Source: Methanocalculaceae archaeon
GTDB taxonomy: Archaea > Halobacteriota > Methanomicrobia > Methanomicrobiales > Methanocorpusculaceae
Length of the DNA stretch: 36,690 bases
Direction of reading: 5' to 3'
Assembly: GCA_031262705.1 (NCBI GenBank)
Contig: JAISHD010000074.1
Coordinates: 1 to 36,690, forward strand
Position numbers and translations under genes: made by a program. Of the stretch, positions 32,932 to 36,690 are shown piece after piece (position 1 is the stretch's first letter; the number at the start of each line of letters is the position of its first letter). The notes below the pieces were generated by a model, which was given only the letters and a program-made list of their open reading frames with translations, was not told the DNA's origin and ran no database searches.

Positions 32932-33840
32932 ATGCGGATACTGATACTCGGTGCAGGGGCAGTTGGCCTTCCCGTTGCGGCAAAGCTTTCGGCGCATGCG
33001 GAAGTATATGCGGTCTGCCGGAAAAGATATGCAGATGCGATAGCAGCTGCCGGATTTGTGATGACCGGCATCTGGGGGGAGGGAACCTATCATTTTCCCT
33101 GCGGTGAGTATGCGCCGGCGGGTCCGTGGGATTATATTATCATCGCGACGAAGTCTGCGGCAACCCGCGAGATCTGTGAGAGCTATCAGCATCTGTTCGG
33201 TGATACCGAGGTGGTGAGCCTGCAGAACGGCATCGGCAATGAGGAGGTTATCCGCGAGTACACAGGCCGCGTGATCGGGGCTATGATCATTACGGGGTTT
33301 GAGTGGCGGGCGGATAATGCGGTGCATGTCTCGGTGGACGGCGGCGAGACAGTGTTCGGCCGATTCCCGTACGGCAGCGATGCAGCAGTTCGGACTCTTG
33401 CGGATCTGTTCTCTTCTGCCGGGATGCGTTCTCTTGCAAGTCCTGCGGTGCAGAGTGTTGTCTGGTCGAAGGCGTTCTACAGCTGTTCTTTAAATCCGCT
33501 TGGTGCGGTGCTGGGGTGTCCATACGGGGATCTGCTGAAAACACCGGCATGGAATATTATTACGGAGATTGTGTGCGAGGCGTTTGCGGTTGCAACGGCT
33601 GCGGGGGTTGCGCTGCCACAGAAGAGTGCGGAGGAGTATCTGGAGTTTCTGCAAAACGAAAAGATTCCGCCGACCGCTGGACATTACAGTTCGATGTATC
33701 AGGATATTGTGGGCGGGAGACGAACAGAGGTGGACTACATCAACGGGGCTATTGTCCGCCTTGGCGAAAAACACGGGATTGCAACTCCGGTGAACCGTAC
33801 TATCGTAAATCTGACGCATTTTAAGGAGGAACTGCGATGA
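32932..33840 (+). CDS. panE: 2-dehydropantoate 2-reductase family protein
   Basis: NADPH-dependent reductase of 302 residues that makes pantoate from ketopantoate on the way to coenzyme A. The N-terminal Rossmann motif MRILILGAGAVGLPVAAKL (GxGxxG, 7-12), IIIATKSAATREICE with the conserved Lys, LQNGIGNEEVI and the C-terminal helical domain with WSKAFYSCSLNPLGAVLG (catalytic Lys) and YSSMYQDIVGGRRTEVDYINGAIV are all typical. The stop overlaps the mobA-like start by four bases. Substrate is inferred from family only; related archaeal reductases exist. Confidence 0.9.
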   Translation: MRILILGAGAVGLPVAAKLSAHAEVYAVCRKRYADAIAAAGFVMTGIWGEGTYHFPCGEYAPAGPWDYIIIATKSAATREICESYQHLFGDTEVVSLQNGIGNEEVIREYTGRVIGAMIITGFEWRADNAVHVSVDGGETVFGRFPYGSDAAVRTLADLFSSAGMRSLASPAVQSVVWSKAFYSCSLNPLGAVLGCPYGDLLKTPAWNIITEIVCEAFAVATAAGVALPQKSAEEYLEFLQNEKIPPTAGHYSSMYQDIVGGRRTEVDYINGAIVRLGEKHGIATPVNRTIVNLTHFKEELR

Positions 33841-34469
33841 CGGGGGTTGTGCGTTCGGCGATGATTCTTACGGGCGGTGATGCGAAACGGGTGAACGGAC
33901 GTGAGAAGTATTTCTTCTTCTACAAGGGATGTTCGTTTATTTTTCGGCTGGTAATGGCGTTTTCGGGAATTTGTGATGAGATTTTGATTGTGGCGAAGAG
34001 TCCAGAACAGGCGACGCATTTTGACGGGTTGCCAGTGCGATGCACGTGGGATAAGAAGCGGGGGTTGGGCCCTATCGGTGGTATTTCTTCAGGTATTGAG
34101 GAGGTGAAGGGGGATTTTGTGTTTATTGCTGCCTGTGATATGCCGACGATTCACCGTTCGATTGTGACGTATCTGTTTGAGCATATCGGCGAGTATGATG
34201 CAATTATTCCCGAGTGGGAAAACACAGATATTGAGCCGCTGCATGCAGTATACCGTGTTTCTGCAGTGCGACGGTATGTGGAGGGGCATGAGTCGCTGTC
34301 GCTTCGAGATATGGTGAACTCCCTGCATACGCTTCGAGTGAGTTCTGAGGAGTTACGGCGGTTTGATCCAAATCTTGAGACGTTCCAGAACATCAATACG
34401 CTGGATGAGCTACAGGCACTCGGCTCGGATGCGGCGTATCAGGAGAAGCATCCGGAAAACCGAGTATAA
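33837..34469 (+). CDS. MobA-like nucleotidyltransferase
   Basis: Protein of 210 residues with the MobA/NTP-transferase fold. The N-terminal signature is altered: MILTGGDAKRVNGREK instead of the usual LAGGxSxRMGxxK, but Gly-Gly, Arg and Lys remain. GPIGGISSGIEEVKGDFVFIAACDMPTIHRSIV (about 80-113) is the conserved middle part with the metal-binding Asp. MobA links GMP to molybdopterin to make the guanine dinucleotide cofactor, used for example by formate and formylmethanofuran dehydrogenases in methanogens. Ribosome binding site AGGAGG is inside the end of the panE-like gene. Confidence 0.85.
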   Translation: MTGVVRSAMILTGGDAKRVNGREKYFFFYKGCSFIFRLVMAFSGICDEILIVAKSPEQATHFDGLPVRCTWDKKRGLGPIGGISSGIEEVKGDFVFIAACDMPTIHRSIVTYLFEHIGEYDAIIPEWENTDIEPLHAVYRVSAVRRYVEGHESLSLRDMVNSLHTLRVSSEELRRFDPNLETFQNINTLDELQALGSDAAYQEKHPENRV

Positions 34470-34487
34470 TTTTTTTTGATTTTTTCA
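34470..34487 (+). terminator. T-tract terminator after the mobA-like gene
   Basis: T8 directly after the stop codon and T6 eight bases on. Convergent with rfcL. Confidence 0.45.
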
Positions 34488-34495
34488 GGTGTTTT

Positions 34496-34519
34496 TGTGA
34501 TGTGACGAAATGGTTTAGG
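34496..34519 (+). repeat. Dispersed TGTGATGTGACGAA repeat, copy 4
   Basis: Exact core copy between the convergent mobA-like gene and rfcL; the extension (AATGGTTTAGG) differs from the dyad seen in copies 1-3. Confidence 0.55.
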
Positions 34520-34537
34520 AGGTAAAAACAGGATGTA

Positions 34538-35983
34538 TTAAAAGAAGTCCAGTGTTGCCTGTGCGGGAGCTTTTTTCTTTTCTTCCTGCGGGGGTTCGAT
34601 GATCTCCGTAACAGAGTCTGAGGCAGGTTCCGAGGGTGCGGGAGAGTTTTCCCGGCGGAACTTTTCGAGTTCTGCTGCACATTCTTCCTCGGCTTTTCGT
34701 GCGGCGGCACGTTTTGCGGCGGAGATTTTTTTCATCTTGGTCTCTTTTTCCTTGGCGATCTTCTGGGCTTCCTTGAAGACTGCGGCAGCTTCAGTTTTGT
34801 CGTGCAGGAGAATGGTGAGCTGGTCGGCGTCCAGATCATGACGTTCGCAGAAAGTAAGGGGGGAATCTGCGGCGAAGCGGGAAAGGAGATCGAGATAGAT
34901 TTTCTGTATCTGGGAGTCGGGGATGCTGTAGCCTTCGCCGAGTTTTGCGGCAAGGGTTCTCCTGACGGTCTTCTGTTTTTTCGCGGTACCCATGCGTTTC
35001 CACCGTGAGGGCGGCATGATTCTCGGGCGGAATCCTGCTCCGGCAAATTCTTTGCCAACACCGGAGGTCATCAGGGAGGTTGCGTAGCGCCAGAGGGTGT
35101 AGTACTGCCGCCGCATGGTCCTGCCGAGATAGATGTCGGCGCGGGAGAGTGCGGTGTATGCGCTTCTGCGCTGGTATTGGTTCGCGACCGCCGATGCAGA
35201 CTCTTCGATCCACTGCATGACAGTGTCGGGCTTTTCTTCGCATTCGCGGGAGAGCTTCTGGATTTTTGCGTCAGGTGCTCCTGCGTAGACACCTGCAACG
35301 AGGTCGAAGATGCTTGCCCGTTCATCCTTTTGTGAGGTGTTGACGTCAGCTGCTGCGATCGCGGTTTTGCCGGTTGCGGAGGCAAACAGCATGTTGACCG
35401 CAGATCGCATGTCGCCTGCGGCACTTTCTGCGATGGCATTTAAGGCGTCGTTGCCGCAGGAGATCTGTTCTGCGGAACAGATTTCCCGCATGCGTTTTTC
35501 GAGCGTTGATGCGGTGATGGCGCGGAAGGGGATGGGATCGCAGAGTTTGCGGATGGTGTCGGATACGCCGTATGCGTCGTTTGCGATGAGGATGACCGGC
35601 TGGCGTGATTCTTTGAGTATTTCGGCGATAGCCCGTGCTCCACCGCGGTCAGCGTTTCCTTCAAGGTTGTCGGCTTCGTCGATGATGATGAGTTTGCGGT
35701 CGGCGCCGAAGAGGCTGGTGGTGGTCGCGGAGTTTCCGGCGACGCGTTCGATGACGGTTTTGGTGCGGGTGTCCGAGGCGTTGAGTTCGAGGACTTCCCA
35801 GTTCATGTCGCGGGCCAGGGCTAGGGCTGCCGAGGTTTTGCCGATGCCCGGTTTTCCGGTGATGAGAAGGGGACGCGAGTGCGTTGTCCAGTTCTGTGCC
35901 CAGTCCATCATCTGTCTGACTGCGGCGTTGTTGCCAAGGATGTCTGCGAGATGTTCGGGCCGGTATCGTTCTGCCCAGTCCAT
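34538..35983 (-). CDS. rfcL: Replication factor C large subunit
   Basis: Large subunit of the clamp loader that places PCNA on DNA; 481 residues. Walker A is GKPGIGKT (43-50), Walker B LIIIDEADN (near 100), RFC box-type WAERYRPEHLADILGN at the N-terminus. A lid/collar region follows, then a long charged tail (about 420-470), and the protein ends in QATLDFF, a PCNA-interacting PIP box. The gene stands alone between the mobA-like gene and the pilin region; the small subunit is not in this window. Confidence 0.96.
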   Translation of the reverse strand: MDWAERYRPEHLADILGNNAAVRQMMDWAQNWTTHSRPLLITGKPGIGKTSAALALARDMNWEVLELNASDTRTKTVIERVAGNSATTTSLFGADRKLIIIDEADNLEGNADRGGARAIAEILKESRQPVILIANDAYGVSDTIRKLCDPIPFRAITASTLEKRMREICSAEQISCGNDALNAIAESAAGDMRSAVNMLFASATGKTAIAAADVNTSQKDERASIFDLVAGVYAGAPDAKIQKLSRECEEKPDTVMQWIEESASAVANQYQRRSAYTALSRADIYLGRTMRRQYYTLWRYATSLMTSGVGKEFAGAGFRPRIMPPSRWKRMGTAKKQKTVRRTLAAKLGEGYSIPDSQIQKIYLDLLSRFAADSPLTFCERHDLDADQLTILLHDKTEAAAVFKEAQKIAKEKETKMKKISAAKRAAARKAEEECAAELEKFRRENSPAPSEPASDSVTEIIEPPQEEKKKAPAQATLDFF

Positions 35984-36060
35984 GATTGATGGTTAGTTCT
36001 TGGTTGCGGAACGTGATAAACGTGAATGAATGGGGACGGAGAGGTTTTGCGGGAGAGGAG

Positions 36061-36083
36061 TGTAACCGACGGGATCGGTTACA
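36061..36083. promoter_or_regulatory. Inverted repeat TGTAACCGA-N5-TCGGTTACA
   Basis: Perfect nine-base arms separated by five bases, about 78 bases upstream of rfcL. Further half-sites lie at 36147-36154, 36214-36221 and 36292-36311. Confidence 0.5.
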
Positions 36084-36291
36084 AAGCCAGCTGATGTTTG
36101 GATGGTATTTTGCATTCAAACTGAGTCTGTCGGTGTTTGATTTTTTTGTAACCGGGGGTTTTACTATTGTGCTTTGATGTCTTGAAAAAAAATTATGCAC
36201 AGTACTGTTTTTGCGGTTACACCGATTACAGTTTTTGGAAAATCATTGGATTTTTGGTGTTTTCCGATTTCATCTGTTTTTCCTGGATTTT

Positions 36292-36311
36292 TGTAACCGT
36301 TCGATCGGTTA
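36292..36311. promoter_or_regulatory. Inverted TGTAACCG / CGGTTA half-sites
   Basis: TGTAACCG at 36292-36299 and CGGTTA at 36306-36311 form a second inverted pair of the same motif, with six bases between them. Confidence 0.4.
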
Positions 36312-36323
36312 TAGGAGGATTGA

Positions 36324-36336
36324 ATCCTCTTAGGAT
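36324..36336. promoter_or_regulatory. ATCCT-N3-AGGAT dyad, pilin-distal
   Basis: ATCCTCTTAGGAT, followed directly by another AGGAT half-site, about 190 bases upstream of the pilin start. Same half-sites and spacing as in the feo leader. Confidence 0.45.
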
Positions 36337-36457
36337 AGGATTCATACATTTCGTGTGGAATTTTCCAGCATTAGAGGTAAATCTGCATGAGATTTTCCCG
36401 ATACCGGCTAAGGAAACTCTCTGGGAGATACCCCGAACAGGATGCAGAGTGGCTCAA

Positions 36458-36466
36458 CTATATATC
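36458..36466 (+). promoter_or_regulatory. TATA box of the pilin gene
   Basis: CTATATATC, 62-70 bases upstream of the ATG; the transcription start would be near 36487, inside the ATCCT-N3-AGGAT dyad. Confidence 0.6.
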
Positions 36467-36478
36467 TGCATGATTCCT

Positions 36479-36491
36479 ATCCTAATAGGAT
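36479..36491. promoter_or_regulatory. ATCCT-N3-AGGAT dyad over the pilin transcription start
   Basis: ATCCTAATAGGAT begins 13 bases after the TATA box, so a protein bound here would cover the predicted start site and act as a repressor. Confidence 0.5.
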
Positions 36492-36527
36492 GTATTTCGA
36501 TCAAACTATGATCGATTTCAGAAGAAT

Positions 36528-36690
36528 ATGATACCATATACCAGAGACAACGGGGTTTCGCCGGTGATTGCGGTACTGCTTATCCTTGCCATAACAGTGG
36601 TGGTTGCAGGAATTGTTGCGGTGGTGGCTACCGGTATGACGGGCGATCTCCAGAACGGAAAGCAGGTCGGTCTTATCGTGAAGCCTGCGG
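36528..36690 (+). CDS. Archaeal type IV pilin-like protein, N-terminal part (cut by the window end)
   Basis: The first 54 codons are present. The short charged leader and RDNGVSPVIAVLLILAITVVVAG hydrophobic helix match the archaeal pilin N-terminal domain (Pilin_N, PF07790): conserved SP after the prepilin peptidase site, then a 20-residue helix that packs in the pilus core. Cleavage would be near the Gly-Val at residues 9-10. The start has a weak GAAGAA before it. A short frame (ATG at 36508, MIDFRRI) ends on its start codon. The rest of the gene is outside the window. Confidence 0.85.
   Translation, partial: MIPYTRDNGVSPVIAVLLILAITVVVAGIVAVVATGMTGDLQNGKQVGLIVKPA

Larger units (their letters stand above)
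35984..36527. other. 544-bp intergenic region with dyads between rfcL and the pilin gene
   Basis: AT-rich and without a gene I can support; the 114-codon frame at 36167-36511 has Phe/Cys/Ile-rich, non-family sequence. It holds several TGTAACCG half-sites in both orientations, two ATCCT-N3-AGGAT dyads and the pilin TATA box. The layout suggests a strongly regulated promoter, though an origin-like or protein-binding region cannot be ruled out. Confidence 0.5.

Noticed and set aside
36167-36511. Open frame of 114 codons upstream of the pilin gene
   Set aside because: Phe/Cys/Ile-rich, no family resemblance, no ribosome binding site, and it runs through the dyads and the pilin TATA box.
36508-36531. 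Seven-codon frame ending on the pilin start codon
   Set aside because: It has no ribosome binding site; the ATGA overlap alone can be chance.
1-36690. CRISPR array, rRNA, intein or prophage
   Set aside because: No regularly spaced repeats, no rRNA-like segments, no intein in the RNA polymerase or rfcL genes, and no phage genes seen.

Overview
The window is chromosomal DNA of a methanogenic euryarchaeon, most likely of the order Methanomicrobiales (a Methanocorpusculum-like genome is my guess from gene content and moderate GC; the sequence alone does not prove the genus). The archaeal signature is clear: RNA polymerase with A split into A'/A'' and B split into B'/B'', an archaeal-type S-adenosylmethionine synthetase, a UbiA-type ether-lipid prenyltransferase, RfcL with a C-terminal PCNA-binding peptide, ribosomal protein L30e next to the archaeal NusA-like KH protein, an archaeal pilin N-terminus, TATA-type promoters and several near-leaderless genes.

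Layout. 0.1-3.4 kb: ferrous iron uptake (tandem-domain FeoA, FeoB, small Cys-rich membrane protein) facing a divergent DtxR-family regulator. 3.5-7 kb: two tandem paralogous membrane proteins (PF06695 type), a GNAT acetyltransferase, a bactofilin-like beta-solenoid protein and the UbiA-type lipid enzyme. 7-10.8 kb: five zinc-ribbon proteins, three of them in one tight operon with repeated YLPFW-like motifs, plus a hairpin-rich intergenic region. 10.8-13.1 kb: a five-gene minus-strand operon (PspC, DUF5591/ArcS-core-like, IMPACT/UPF0029, small Cys protein, SurE) driven from a 35-bp divergent promoter shared with a flavoredoxin-like gene. 13.7-15.5 kb: ferredoxin-fused aldo/keto reductase and an FKBP isomerase. 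15.6-23.7 kb: the RNA polymerase operon rpoH-B''-B'-A'-A'' ending in a hairpin/T-tract terminator.

23.8-26.9 kb: tRNA-Lys(TTT), a PsiE-family membrane protein, tRNA-Pro(GGG), a DUF89 gene broken by a single-base frameshift, then L30e-nusA. 27.0-30.4 kb: the minus-strand run mat-hisG-hisA-hisB. 30.8-34.5 kb: ferritin, an orphan ABC substrate-binding lipoprotein whose two halves are in swapped order, then panE-like and mobA-like genes in an overlapping pair. 34.5-36.7 kb: rfcL, a 544-bp regulatory-looking gap rich in dyads, and the start of a pilin gene cut by the window edge.

Most of the window is housekeeping. The most unusual observations are the apparent circular permutation of the substrate-binding protein at 31.5-32.7 kb, the zinc-ribbon/YLPFW operon at 7-9.4 kb, the acidic N-terminal extension on RpoA'', a dyad (ATCCT-N3-AGGAT) shared by the feo leader and the pilin promoter region, and a dispersed intergenic motif (TGTGATGTGACGAA) present four times.
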